From: Flavobacterium aciduliphilum
GTDB lineage: Bacteria > Bacteroidota > Bacteroidia > Flavobacteriales > Flavobacteriaceae
Assembly (NCBI RefSeq): GCF_003268855.1
Contig: NZ_QLSZ01000016.1
Coordinates: forward strand, 1 to 35,442
Reading direction: 5' to 3'
DNA: 35,442 nt
The notes beneath the pieces were generated by a model. It made no database searches. It had not been told where the DNA came from and saw nothing but the letters and a program-made list of their open reading frames with translations. Positions 16,762-25,246 of the stretch are shown piece by piece. Position 1 is the first letter of the stretch. Every line of letters starts with the position of its first letter. A program made the position numbers and the translations under genes.

Positions 16762-17463
16762 TTATAATAAATGTTTTATTTTGTGTATGTGTTCTTCAGC
16801 CCTCTGCCAGTCTAATGGAGTATCAATATTCGTATAAAGTAGAGGATTACTTTCAATATAACTTAGTTGATTTCCATAAAAGGTACCTTTCTTGATAAAA
16901 TTCACTTTAGTAAGATATATTGATCCGTCTCTAAAATAGGTCTTTGGTAAGTCTTGTCTTCTTTTAATGATTTCATTTTCTCCAGTAGCAATCGTTAAAA
17001 AACCGTTAGAATCTTTTTCAAACGTCCAATGAGGATTGTATTCATCAGGAACAGGTAATACAGAAACCAAGGCATCAGCTGCTTGTTGTGAAAATTTAGA
17101 AATAGCACTTTCAATAAACCTTTTTTCACGAAATGGAGCTGTAGGTTGCAACAAACAAACCGCATCAAAGAAGGTGTTTTTTTCTTCAAAATAGCTAATC
17201 GCATGTTGGGCAACAGTAATGCTAGACGCCGTGTCTGATGCCAATTCTTTTGGCCTCAAAAAAGGAACTTCAGCACCATAATCCTTAGCAATTTCAGCAA
17301 TTTCTACAGTATCTGTAGAGACAACTATTTTGGTAAAACAATGACTTTCAAGAGCTTGTTTTATTGTGTAAGCTATTAAAGGTAGCCCATCAAGTAATTT
17401 AATGTTTTTGTTGGGAACGCCTTTTGAACCCGAACGAGCTGGAATGAGTGCTAGTATTTTCAT
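16762..17463 (-). CDS. neuA: Acylneuraminate (nonulosonate) cytidylyltransferase
   Basis: The 233-residue enzyme should form a CMP-nonulosonate from CTP and a sialic-type sugar. The N-terminal IPARSGSKGVPNKN (residues 7-20) is the nucleotide-binding signature of NeuA/LegF/PseF/KdsB-type enzymes. LLQPTAPFR and the later YFRDGSIYL also fit the family. No C-terminal esterase extension is present, so it is the single-domain type. Its start overlaps the end of neuC by one base, implying translational coupling. Discrimination among Neu5Ac, legionaminic and pseudaminic acid is not possible from these motifs; neuC next door argues against pseudaminic acid. Confidence 0.9.
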   Translation of the reverse strand: MKILALIPARSGSKGVPNKNIKLLDGLPLIAYTIKQALESHCFTKIVVSTDTVEIAEIAKDYGAEVPFLRPKELASDTASSITVAQHAISYFEEKNTFFDAVCLLQPTAPFREKRFIESAISKFSQQAADALVSVLPVPDEYNPHWTFEKDSNGFLTIATGENEIIKRRQDLPKTYFRDGSIYLTKVNFIKKGTFYGNQLSYIESNPLLYTNIDTPLDWQRAEEHIHKIKHLL

Positions 17464-18620
17464 TAATACGTAATCGTTTTATGAAATTGTAAAGGAACTT
17501 TAGCAAGCAAATGCGCAATAGTACTACCTGCTGTTCCCCCTCCGTATATTGAAGAAGAAGCTACTTTTCCGGATTGGGCTATTTTTTGTACTGCTTTACA
17601 AATGGCCTCTTTGTTATAATCAACATCAATAACATTATTTCCGCGATCTCTTTTGTGTTGTCTGGTTCCAATATTAACCACAGGAACCCCAAGAAAAGCG
17701 CATTCTCGTATGCCAACACTTGAGTTTCCTATTAAGGCCTTAGCATTATTGAGCAATACTAAAAAATCATCCCCTTCCATGTTTTTAAAAAAATGTACTT
17801 TTTTTAATTGGTATTTTTCTCTAAAACTACGTATTCCATTGGATGTACCATCTGCTCCTGCATCTACATTAGGCCAAAACCATATAGTGGGAAGATCTAA
17901 TGCTTCAACCGCTCGAAGTGTTTCTAAAATATGTTCTTTAGATTTTTCATATTCATTCGTAACGGGGTGTTGCATCACAACTAAATAGCCTGAGTTTAAA
18001 TCGGGTGTAGCTCCAACACCTCCATATTTATCATAGGGATTAAAATCCAATCCCTTTCTTTTGGTTACCAAATGAGCAATATCTATCGAAGGGCAACCCG
18101 TGTTGAAAACAACACTAGGATCTTCGCCTAATTTTAATATACGTGTTCTGGCGCTTTCAGAAGCAACAAAATGGTAATCTGCTAATTTTGTAATAGAATG
18201 TCTCACTTTTTCGTCAATATTTCCTGTAACTTCTCCGCCTTGAATATGTGCCAAAGGGATATTCATGTAAGAAGCAGAAATAGCGGTAGCCATAGTTTCA
18301 AAACGATCTGCAACGGTAACTACAATATCAGGTTTTAGGTTGTCGAATATCGTAGAAATTTCTAAAATTCCTATCCCAGTAGTTTTGGCAGCCGCAGTTA
18401 AATTTTCGCCCTCTAATACATTAAAAACTTTTGCATCAATTTTAAATCCATCTTTTTCAATGTAATTCACAGCAGAACCATAGCGATCCAATAATGCTGA
18501 TGCAGCAACGATTAACTGTAATTCTAAATTGGGATGGTTTTGAATGGCCTGCAATACCGTTTTGACCCTACTATATGAGGGTCTAGCAGTAATTACAACA
18601 GCTATTTTTCGTTTATTCAT
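17463..18620 (-). CDS. neuC: UDP-N-acetylglucosamine 2-epimerase (hydrolysing), NeuC/LegG type
   Basis: The 385-residue GT-B-fold enzyme should release ManNAc (or a diacetamido analogue) from a UDP-HexNAc, the first committed step to nonulosonates. Supporting motifs are VITARPSYSRVK at the N-terminus, VVTVADRFETMA and HIQGGEVTGNIDEKVRHSITK in the first half. MQHPVTNEY and GNSSVGIREC with PVVNIGTRQHKRDR in the second half complete the UDP site. Hydrolysing forms cluster with neuB, as here (4-base ATGA overlap). LegG acts on UDP-diNAcBac and needs LegB/LegC partners, which are absent from this window. UDP-GlcNAc is therefore the simplest substrate, though unlinked partner genes cannot be excluded. 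Confidence 0.9.
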   Translation of the reverse strand: MNKRKIAVVITARPSYSRVKTVLQAIQNHPNLELQLIVAASALLDRYGSAVNYIEKDGFKIDAKVFNVLEGENLTAAAKTTGIGILEISTIFDNLKPDIVVTVADRFETMATAISASYMNIPLAHIQGGEVTGNIDEKVRHSITKLADYHFVASESARTRILKLGEDPSVVFNTGCPSIDIAHLVTKRKGLDFNPYDKYGGVGATPDLNSGYLVVMQHPVTNEYEKSKEHILETLRAVEALDLPTIWFWPNVDAGADGTSNGIRSFREKYQLKKVHFFKNMEGDDFLVLLNNAKALIGNSSVGIRECAFLGVPVVNIGTRQHKRDRGNNVIDVDYNKEAICKAVQKIAQSGKVASSSIYGGGTAGSTIAHLLAKVPLQFHKTITY

Positions 18621-19624
18621 TGCAAATCATTTTCATTAATGAAATCCCACTGATTTTTGTCAAATATAAGCTTTTTACCTATTACATGTTCAAAGTGAGA
18701 AGCCGGAATACCATAGCCTTTAGGTTTTTTAGCCTCTAAATCGTTGAAAGTAAGGATATGTCCTTTTGGTAAGGATTTGTTTACTGCGAGCGATTTTTCA
18801 AAAATTTGTTTGAGTTCTTGAAATTCCGTTATAGATTTTTTATCAATAGGATTTTCAGTGGCTTTACGAATGGCTCTTACTCCATTCACCAAATCATTTA
18901 CTTCATTAATTTCTAAAGAAGATAACGAATCTGGTCCAAATTGTCTTCTGTCAAATACGACATGGAATTCCAAAAGCGTTGCCCCTAAAGCAGTTGCTGC
19001 AATACATGGAGCTATTTTTCCTGAATGATCTGAAAATCCAATAGGAACTTGATATCTATCTTTGAGTTCTTGGATAATGTTCAAACCATACTGTTCGGGT
19101 TGTGTAGGATAGGATGTCGTGCACTGCATTACGCTTAATGCTACTTCGCGTTTTTTTAAAAAATCAACAGCCACATCGAGTTCTTCAAGGCTACTCATTC
19201 CTGAAGAGAGAATTACAGGTTTTTTAGTCTGTGCAATTTTTTCAAGCATAAGAAAATTTGAAACTTCCCCTGATCCAATTTTATATTGTGTTACCCCAAT
19301 TTCTTCCAACCAATCAACTGCAAGATTACTAAAAGGAGAGCATAGAAATTCAAGATTTACAGCTTCACAATGTGCTTTAATTTCTCTCCATTGCTCTAAT
19401 GTAAAACTCATTCTTTTCCAATAATCAAAACGAGTGTGGTCTTCATACGAAAATTTTACCCGAAAAGGTTCATATTCGCTACTTTCCGCATCAGGAATAT
19501 GCATTTGAAATTTTATAGCATCAATTCCAGAAGGAGCCAAAGCATCAATATAAGAATGAAGCATCCCCAAACTTCCTTCATGGGCTTGTCCTATTTCGGC
19601 TATGATATATACACTGGGTCTCAT
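18617..19624 (-). CDS. neuB: Nonulosonate (N-acetylneuraminate-type) synthase
   Basis: The 335-residue enzyme condenses phosphoenolpyruvate with ManNAc or a related sugar. The TIM-barrel portion shows IAEIGQAHEGS (residues 8-18), IKFQMH, the CSPFS loop, KIGSGEVSN, LSSGMSS, CTTSYPT and FSDHSG. The C-terminal roughly 60 residues (SLAVNKSLPKGHIL, KGYGIPASHFEHVIGK) form the SAF antifreeze-like domain that completes the active site in the dimer. Full domain content argues for an active enzyme. It overlaps neuC by 4 bases and follows the GT4 gene by 20 bases. Confidence 0.92.
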   Translation of the reverse strand: MRPSVYIIAEIGQAHEGSLGMLHSYIDALAPSGIDAIKFQMHIPDAESSEYEPFRVKFSYEDHTRFDYWKRMSFTLEQWREIKAHCEAVNLEFLCSPFSNLAVDWLEEIGVTQYKIGSGEVSNFLMLEKIAQTKKPVILSSGMSSLEELDVAVDFLKKREVALSVMQCTTSYPTQPEQYGLNIIQELKDRYQVPIGFSDHSGKIAPCIAATALGATLLEFHVVFDRRQFGPDSLSSLEINEVNDLVNGVRAIRKATENPIDKKSITEFQELKQIFEKSLAVNKSLPKGHILTFNDLEAKKPKGYGIPASHFEHVIGKKLIFDKNQWDFINENDLQ

Positions 19625-19644
19625 GGTTCTATTTTTTAGATCTT

Positions 19645-20757
19645 TTAGTCTGAGCTATTCAAACATAGTTTGGCATTTGTAATTATTTCATTCATTCCCT
19701 CATTCCAACTTTTGGAAGTATACAAATTAGTATCAAAGTTATTTTGTTTGATTGGATGATCTATGTATTCTAAAATTGCATTTTCCCATGATGAAACAAC
19801 ATGTGGTTCTTCAATGAGTTGTCCAAAAGCCCCATATTGAAGAACTTCAGGTACACCGCCCATAGCAGATGCGATGCAATAATTGCCACAATGAAGCGCT
19901 TCGATTAAACTCATGCCAAATCCCTCTTGACAAAGAGTAGGAAAGAGGTAACAATCCGAAACTTGTAAAAATTCAGGCAATTCATTGTTTGGAATTTTCC
20001 CGAAAAAGGTAATACCTTCTTGACTTGCCTTTTTTTCTGTTCCAATTACCCATAATTCAATAGCTGCTCTTTTTTTAAAGACTCTTTTCCAGGCTTCTAA
20101 AATAATATGTAACCCTTTTTTAGGGCGATCTTGTGCACACCAAACAAAAATAATTTTATCTGAAATTCCTTTTTGTATTCTTAAATGGTTCTTTAAGTTT
20201 TTGTCTAAAGCGTAAAACTTTGAGGTATCAATGCCGTTATGTAATATAGAAAAACGACAAGGTAGTTGATTGTAAAAGTTTTTATGCAATTGGTAGGAAT
20301 CTTTTGTAAGCAGCACCATTTCATCTATGGATTCATAAAAAAATCTACTAGCAAAATCAGTATAAAAAGGAGTGTGCCCGTGATAAAAGAATTGAATATA
20401 CCCGTTTTTTCGGATTCCTTTTGAGTTTAAAAAATGGATTAAGGGCTTGATAATCCCAAAATTATCAACGATTTGAATAATATATTTTCCCTCTCTTGGA
20501 AGAACTTTATCCAATGCTTTTAGGTATTTAAGTCGTATGTTTTTTAAAATTTTTGAAGCAATTTTAGTCGCTAACGAATTCTCAACGATAGTATACTCAC
20601 AATTAGGGAATAATGCTTCGGGTTGTTCACAAACAATATAATCGATTTGATGCTCTTGTTCTATGTAATTTTTGTATAAAGTAGTCCAACTCCCAATTTT
20701 TGAATAGGGTAATGGGAAGGTTGATATGAGGATTACTTTACAGTTATTAGAATTCAT
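19645..20757 (-). CDS. GT4-family glycosyltransferase
   Basis: The chosen start is ATG at 20757 (370 residues, MNSNNCKVILIS). The open frame extends to a TTG at 20781 that overlaps the previous gene, but the ATG gives a 10-base intergenic gap and begins right before the first Rossmann strand. GT-B features are LHNGID before the second domain, FVWCAQDRPKKGLHIILEAW (donor-domain start) and the EX7E region CQEGFGMSLIEALHCG, with IASAMGGVPEVL. These are the hallmarks of retaining GT4 enzymes using nucleotide sugars at the inner face of the membrane. Sugar specificity is unknown. It probably adds one residue of the exported glycan. Confidence 0.85.
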   Translation of the reverse strand: MNSNNCKVILISTFPLPYSKIGSWTTLYKNYIEQEHQIDYIVCEQPEALFPNCEYTIVENSLATKIASKILKNIRLKYLKALDKVLPREGKYIIQIVDNFGIIKPLIHFLNSKGIRKNGYIQFFYHGHTPFYTDFASRFFYESIDEMVLLTKDSYQLHKNFYNQLPCRFSILHNGIDTSKFYALDKNLKNHLRIQKGISDKIIFVWCAQDRPKKGLHIILEAWKRVFKKRAAIELWVIGTEKKASQEGITFFGKIPNNELPEFLQVSDCYLFPTLCQEGFGMSLIEALHCGNYCIASAMGGVPEVLQYGAFGQLIEEPHVVSSWENAILEYIDHPIKQNNFDTNLYTSKSWNEGMNEIITNAKLCLNSSD

Positions 20758-20767
20758 ACTACAATTT

Positions 20768-21940
20768 TTAGAAGCTAGCAATTAACCGTTCGATATTAAA
20801 ATGAGACATGATTTTTTCATTCTCACTCAGTGGTTCCCCTCCATGAAGTAGTACCTTAGAAATAGCCTCAAAATCAGTCAACGGAGCTGAGAAAGAGTTA
20901 TGTTCTTCACCACAAATAAAATTTATTTCAGAATGTTTTGGCCCAAAATGCATGATTGGTTTTTTAAAAGCGAGATATTCAGGAAATTTTCCGGGTAAAA
21001 AAGGACTAAAATTACCATCGTGTTCGATAATTAAAAGCGCTTTTGCAGCTTTACAAAGCATATTGATTTCATTATAGGGAACTCTCCTGTCAATTAAAAT
21101 AACATCTTTAATACCTAAGAGATGTTGGTAATCGTAATTGATATTGCCCACGAAAAGTAATTTCAATTCTTGTGCGATTTTTTTGTCTTCCTTTAATTTA
21201 GAAAATGCTTGTATTAGGGTATCAATTTTTCGTGGAGGTAATATCGTTCCAGCATGAATAAAAAAATGATTACAGACAACGCCATACTCATTTAGTTTTT
21301 CTGTCTCAACAGGTATTTTTTTTACATCAATATTAGGCAGTAAATGCGGAAAAACAAATACTTTAGCATCCGAATAATGATAGAACTTTTGCATGTGATG
21401 GGCCAGTAATGTTGAAGGAAACCACAAAGTATCGTATTGTTCAAATACTTTTTGATACAGTTCCAATTCAGCTTTCGTTTTTTTAGTCTCTTCAGAATAA
21501 TACGGATATGGGTATACTTGAGAAGGATAGGGATCATGAATATATCCCCATAATTTAGCTTTCATAGAAAATTCGCTTAACACACGATGTGCAATAAAAA
21601 AATCGCCCCCACCAAACGCAATAACATAGTCATACGAATTAAAATTGATTTTTTTAATCAATTTTCTGAAAGCAAGCGTTCGGATTATTTTGTCATATCG
21701 GAATTTTAAAGTGGCAAAAATTCGTTTTCCACCTCTACTTCGGCATACATCGTATAAAAAAGGTTTTTGAGTTACCCAAATATTTTGAATATTGTGTTCA
21801 AAATTAAATACTGCCATCCATTCTGTGACCACATCAACATGATGTTTTCTAGATAATTCTTCAACTACTTTAGCCGTGATTAAAGAACAAGAATATTTGT
21901 CTTTTACTATTTCGGTAGAAACAATTAGAATTTTTTTCAT
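20768..21940 (-). CDS. GT-B glycosyltransferase (GT4-like)
   Basis: The 390-residue protein starts with MKKILIVSTEIVKDKYSC, the first Rossmann strand. Acceptor-domain motifs include GGGDFFIAHR and HDPYPSQVYPYPYYSEE. The donor domain contains HAGTILPPRKIDTLIQAF and a C-terminal FPEYLAFKKPIMHFGPKHSE, where the Glu/Pro-rich segment aligns in style with the nucleotide-binding EX7E region, though the motif is imperfect. It is not closely similar to the following GT4 gene, so the two likely form different linkages. It sits 25 bases after the epimerase gene and 10 bases before the next start. Confidence 0.75.
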   Translation of the reverse strand: MKKILIVSTEIVKDKYSCSLITAKVVEELSRKHHVDVVTEWMAVFNFEHNIQNIWVTQKPFLYDVCRSRGGKRIFATLKFRYDKIIRTLAFRKLIKKINFNSYDYVIAFGGGDFFIAHRVLSEFSMKAKLWGYIHDPYPSQVYPYPYYSEETKKTKAELELYQKVFEQYDTLWFPSTLLAHHMQKFYHYSDAKVFVFPHLLPNIDVKKIPVETEKLNEYGVVCNHFFIHAGTILPPRKIDTLIQAFSKLKEDKKIAQELKLLFVGNINYDYQHLLGIKDVILIDRRVPYNEINMLCKAAKALLIIEHDGNFSPFLPGKFPEYLAFKKPIMHFGPKHSEINFICGEEHNSFSAPLTDFEAISKVLLHGGEPLSENEKIMSHFNIERLIASF

Positions 21941-21965
21941 ATACTCGATTTAGCCAAAGGGTTTT

Positions 21966-22925
21966 CTAGTCTTCAGGTTTTAGGTGCTGTTTTATCCAAG
22001 CCACAGTGTTTATAATGCCTTTTTCAAAATTATAATCGGGTTGATATCCTAACAAAGATACTGATTTTGAAGTATCTGATTTTCGATGGTTAACTTTATC
22101 CCAATTTCTCGGTTTTGTATATACAATTTCAGAATTCGACCCCGTGTATTTTATAATCGTTTCAGCCAAATGTTTTATTGTGATGGAGTTGCCAGTTCCT
22201 CCATTAAATATTTCAGCTTTAGAATAATCAGACTCTGCCAATTTCACTAACAATGAAACGGTATCTAGTACATAAGTAAAATCCCTAGTTTCTTCTCCAG
22301 AGCCAGTGATAAAAATAGGTTCGTTATCTAGGGCTTTTTTTATGAAATTTGGAATGACATTTCTGTAAGATCCAGGCATTTCTCCTGGACCAAAGCTATT
22401 AAAAATGCGAATGACAACAGAGGGAATTTTTTGAATTTCAGAATAGTATTTACAATACAATTCGCCAGCATACTTGTTGATAGCATAAGGTGTGTCATAA
22501 GGTGTAATCGAATCGTTTTCATTCATCAAGAGAGCATTTCCATAGACACAACTCGAACTGGCATAAATAAATTTTTTAAGTTCAGGGTTTCTTTTTTGAG
22601 TTTCTAAAATGTTGATTATTCCTATGATATTGGTGTTCACATCAGAAATTGGGTGATCGACTGAATTTTGATTGGCAAAATGTGCCGCTAAATGAAAAAT
22701 ATAATGGGGTTTATAATTTTCAAAAAAAGAATTAATTTTTTCCGTATTGCTAATATCTAAATAAGAAAAAATGACATTAGGAACGTTTACATTTGAAATC
22801 CCAGCGCTTAAATTGTCTACAACATGTATTTCACAAGTATATGTTGATTGTAGGTATTGAATTAAGTTGAGCCCTAAAGCACCAAATCCGCCTGTAATTA
22901 ATATTTTTGAATTGTGTAATGTCAT
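21966..22925 (-). CDS. NAD-dependent sugar-nucleotide epimerase/dehydratase (SDR, GalE-like)
   Basis: The 319-residue extended SDR has the NAD-binding TGGFGALG (residues 11-18; GxxGxxG preserved). It also has HLAAHFANQNSV (79-90), YASSSCVYG (121-129) and the catalytic YAINK with Tyr147/Lys151. Later, RIFNSFGPGE and GSGEETRDFTYV are typical of UDP-hexose 4-epimerases and dTDP-sugar relatives. It probably makes a C4-epimerised or deoxy-hexose donor for one of the neighbouring transferases. The absence of a DE pair after the STD-like motif favours epimerase over 4,6-dehydratase. It is 41 bases downstream of wzt. Confidence 0.85.
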   Translation of the reverse strand: MTLHNSKILITGGFGALGLNLIQYLQSTYTCEIHVVDNLSAGISNVNVPNVIFSYLDISNTEKINSFFENYKPHYIFHLAAHFANQNSVDHPISDVNTNIIGIINILETQKRNPELKKFIYASSSCVYGNALLMNENDSITPYDTPYAINKYAGELYCKYYSEIQKIPSVVIRIFNSFGPGEMPGSYRNVIPNFIKKALDNEPIFITGSGEETRDFTYVLDTVSLLVKLAESDYSKAEIFNGGTGNSITIKHLAETIIKYTGSNSEIVYTKPRNWDKVNHRKSDTSKSVSLLGYQPDYNFEKGIINTVAWIKQHLKPED

Positions 22926-22966
22926 GTTGATAAAATAAGTACAAATTACGCAAAAGAATAAATGAT

Positions 22967-24133
22967 TTACAATTTAATATCGATGATTTTACCTGCAAAA
23001 ACTCTTTTATGTCTTTCGTCATTGTTAGAAATAGTAATTGGATAAAAAGGTGTTGCAAGTGCAATATCTTTACCAGAAAGCAAAGTTGCCCATACTTTTA
23101 CTTGAAGCGAATACACCCCAGAATTTAAAGAAGAACTATCCAAAGCTAATTTTTTTATAATGCTTTCCTCTTTCTTTAATTTGTGTTCGTGAAGCATAAT
23201 CTCATTTCCAGTATAATCAATCAATTTAATAAAAAAAGAACCATCATAAATAGCATAATCTTGATGCGAATAGGTTTGAAAAACAATAGTATTATCAACC
23301 AATTCGAATTTTAAATCTAGACCTGTATTAGACAGAGAAGCATCGTTTACATAGGCTTCAATTATTTCGGCAGTTTTTCCAATTTTTTTTATTTCTCCAT
23401 GATTTAATAACATGCTAGAATTACATAAAGTACTTACGGCTCTCATATCATGACTCACAAAGAGAACGGTTCTTCCTTCTCCTTTAGAAATATCCCCCAT
23501 TTTGCCTAAACATTTCTTTTGAAATTCGGCATCGCCCACGGCCAAGACTTCGTCTACAATTAAAATTTCACTTTCAAGATGTGCCGCAACTGCAAAGGCT
23601 AGTCGTACATACATTCCCGAAGAATACCGTTTTACAGGAGTATCTATATAACGTTCTACTCCTGAAAAATCAATAATTTCGTCCAATTTCCTCGTAATTT
23701 CTTTTTTGCGCATGCCCAAGATTGCACCATTTAAAAAAATGTTTTCTCTTCCTGATAGTTCTGGGTGAAAACCAGTTCCTACTTCTAATAAGCTTGAAAT
23801 ACGACCTTTTATTTTTATTTCTCCTGTTGTAGGACTGGTGACACGTGATAGTAATTTTAATAAAGTACTTTTTCCGGCACCATTTTTTCCAATAATACCT
23901 ACAGCATCTCCTTGATTGATTTCAAAATTGAGGTCCTTCAACGACCATACAATATCACTTTGACCTTTTGTACTTCGATCATTAGTTTCGCCTATTTTAA
24001 GAAAAGGGTCTTCTTTACCAAATATTTTTGTAATCACAAAACGCTCAATATCTCTCGAAATCGTTCCCGTGCCAATTTGCCCAATCTGATAGGCTTTAGA
24101 TAAATGTTCTACTTTTATTATTGGTTTAGCCAT
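22967..24133 (-). CDS. wzt: ABC transporter ATPase for polysaccharide export (Wzt)
   Basis: The 388-residue protein has Walker A GKNGAGKST (82-90), a signature YSSGM (170-174) and Walker B LIVDE (191-195) with the VGD switch and SHD. The length of the N-terminal insertion before the Walker A is typical of O-antigen/teichoic-acid exporters. Residues from about 270 to 388 form an extra beta-rich domain, as in Wzt proteins whose C-terminal domain binds the modified end of the glycan. It starts in a one-base stop/start overlap with wzm (TAATG), so the two are coupled subunits. A substrate-reading C-terminus would mean export needs a specific terminal cap. Confidence 0.92.
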   Translation of the reverse strand: MAKPIIKVEHLSKAYQIGQIGTGTISRDIERFVITKIFGKEDPFLKIGETNDRSTKGQSDIVWSLKDLNFEINQGDAVGIIGKNGAGKSTLLKLLSRVTSPTTGEIKIKGRISSLLEVGTGFHPELSGRENIFLNGAILGMRKKEITRKLDEIIDFSGVERYIDTPVKRYSSGMYVRLAFAVAAHLESEILIVDEVLAVGDAEFQKKCLGKMGDISKGEGRTVLFVSHDMRAVSTLCNSSMLLNHGEIKKIGKTAEIIEAYVNDASLSNTGLDLKFELVDNTIVFQTYSHQDYAIYDGSFFIKLIDYTGNEIMLHEHKLKKEESIIKKLALDSSSLNSGVYSLQVKVWATLLSGKDIALATPFYPITISNNDERHKRVFAGKIIDIKL

Positions 24134-25044
24134 TAGATTGTATCGACAAAGTTTTTTTCAGTTTTATTAAAAATAAGTATTCCTAAAAATAATATGATTA
24201 ATGTGATGGTAGTTGCATAACTTATGGAGTATATAGAAAATTCGCCATGCCCCAATAAACACTTTCGAAAAGCTTCAATGATGTAGGTCATGGGATTCAA
24301 TTCAATCAATCCAACCATCGGTTTAAATTTGGCTTTCACTTCACTAAGAGGATAGGTCACGGTTGTAGCATACATTAATAGCTGAACACCAAAAGATACT
24401 AAAAACGCTAAATCTCTATATTTTGTAGTCATTGCTGTGATAATAAGTCCCAGTCCTAATCCTAATAATGCCATTAGTAGTACTAAAAAAGGGAAAAAAA
24501 ACATTGAGGGAGAAACAGTTATTGAACTTCCTGGGGTAGGAATGAAATAATAGTATAGAATCAAACCCATAAGTAACACAAACTGAACCCCAAAACGAAC
24601 AAGATTACTCATCACAATACTTAATGGCATGATGAGTCTAGGAAAATAAACTTTACCAAAAATTCCAGCATTATCTTTAAATACGGTACTTGTTTTCAAA
24701 AGGCAATCAGAAAAATAATTCCAAGCGGTAATGCCACATAAAAAAAACAAGGGTTTAGGGATGCCATCGGTTTGAATTCCTGCCAGATTTCCAAAAATAA
24801 ACGTAAACACTATTGTGGTGAAAATCGGCTGAATAAAAAACCAAAACGGTCCTAATATGGTTTGTTTGTAAAAACTAATAAAATCCCTTTTTACCAACAA
24901 AAGCAATAAATCTCTATAATGCCAAATATCACGAATATTTAAGTCAAATAAAGAAGATTTTCCTTTAATAATTAAATCCCAATAATGTTCTTCTTGATTG
25001 GATTTCATGCTTTGAAATAATTTAATAAGCTTTGTTTTTTTCAT
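24133..25044 (-). CDS. wzm: ABC-2 type polysaccharide export permease (Wzm)
   Basis: The 303-residue inner-membrane protein shows six hydrophobic segments from about residue 65 onward. A cytoplasmic N-terminus (IRDIWHYRDLLLLLVKRDF, a family signature) precedes QTILGPFWFFIQP. The C-terminal NPMTYIIEAFRKCLLG is the conserved ABC2-membrane motif. With Wzt it forms the transporter that moves lipid-linked glycan to the periplasmic side. It is the first gene of the ten-gene minus-strand operon. A -7 element (25059-25066) lies immediately upstream, giving a very short leader. Confidence 0.92.
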   Translation of the reverse strand: MKKTKLIKLFQSMKSNQEEHYWDLIIKGKSSLFDLNIRDIWHYRDLLLLLVKRDFISFYKQTILGPFWFFIQPIFTTIVFTFIFGNLAGIQTDGIPKPLFFLCGITAWNYFSDCLLKTSTVFKDNAGIFGKVYFPRLIMPLSIVMSNLVRFGVQFVLLMGLILYYYFIPTPGSSITVSPSMFFFPFLVLLMALLGLGLGLIITAMTTKYRDLAFLVSFGVQLLMYATTVTYPLSEVKAKFKPMVGLIELNPMTYIIEAFRKCLLGHGEFSIYSISYATTITLIILFLGILIFNKTEKNFVDTI

Positions 25045-25058
25045 TGACTCACTAGAGG

Positions 25059-25066
25059 CAAATATA
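25059..25066 (-). promoter_or_regulatory. Putative -7 element of the wzm-wzt-neu operon
   Basis: Read on the minus strand, the sequence is TATATTTG, an exact TAnnTTTG match, 15 bases before the wzm start. No TTG at the expected -33 spacing was found. The leader would be under 10 bases. Confidence 0.35.
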
Positions 25067-25161
25067 GTGATTTAACTATTTTCCGAGATTTTAATTTTAA
25101 TTGTAATGAAAAAAAATACGGATAAAAAATTAAGCAAATTTTAAATAACGATAAAAAAGAG

Positions 25162-25169
25162 TACTTTTG
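25162..25169 (+). promoter_or_regulatory. Putative -7 element of the capC-type phosphatase gene
   Basis: TACTTTTG matches TAnnTTTG; TTT rather than TTG lies at the 19-base -33 position (25140-25142). It is divergent from the wzm promoter, so 25045-25246 is a shared regulatory region. The leader contains a small hairpin (GTTTC at 25206, GAAAC at 25215, loop GTTA). Confidence 0.4.
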
Positions 25170-25246
25170 CTCAAACCTAGAACGCAATACTAAAGCATGA
25201 AAGTAGTTTCGTTAGAAACGATATTTTAATTTAAAGTAGAACTATT

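Noticed and set aside
17653..17988. 111-residue open frame on the plus strand within neuC
   Set aside because: Antisense shadow of neuC, which has complete family motifs across this stretch.
20758..20781. TTG start for the GT4 glycosyltransferase
   Set aside because: It overlaps the previous gene; the ATG at 20757 lies right before the first Rossmann strand and gives normal spacing.
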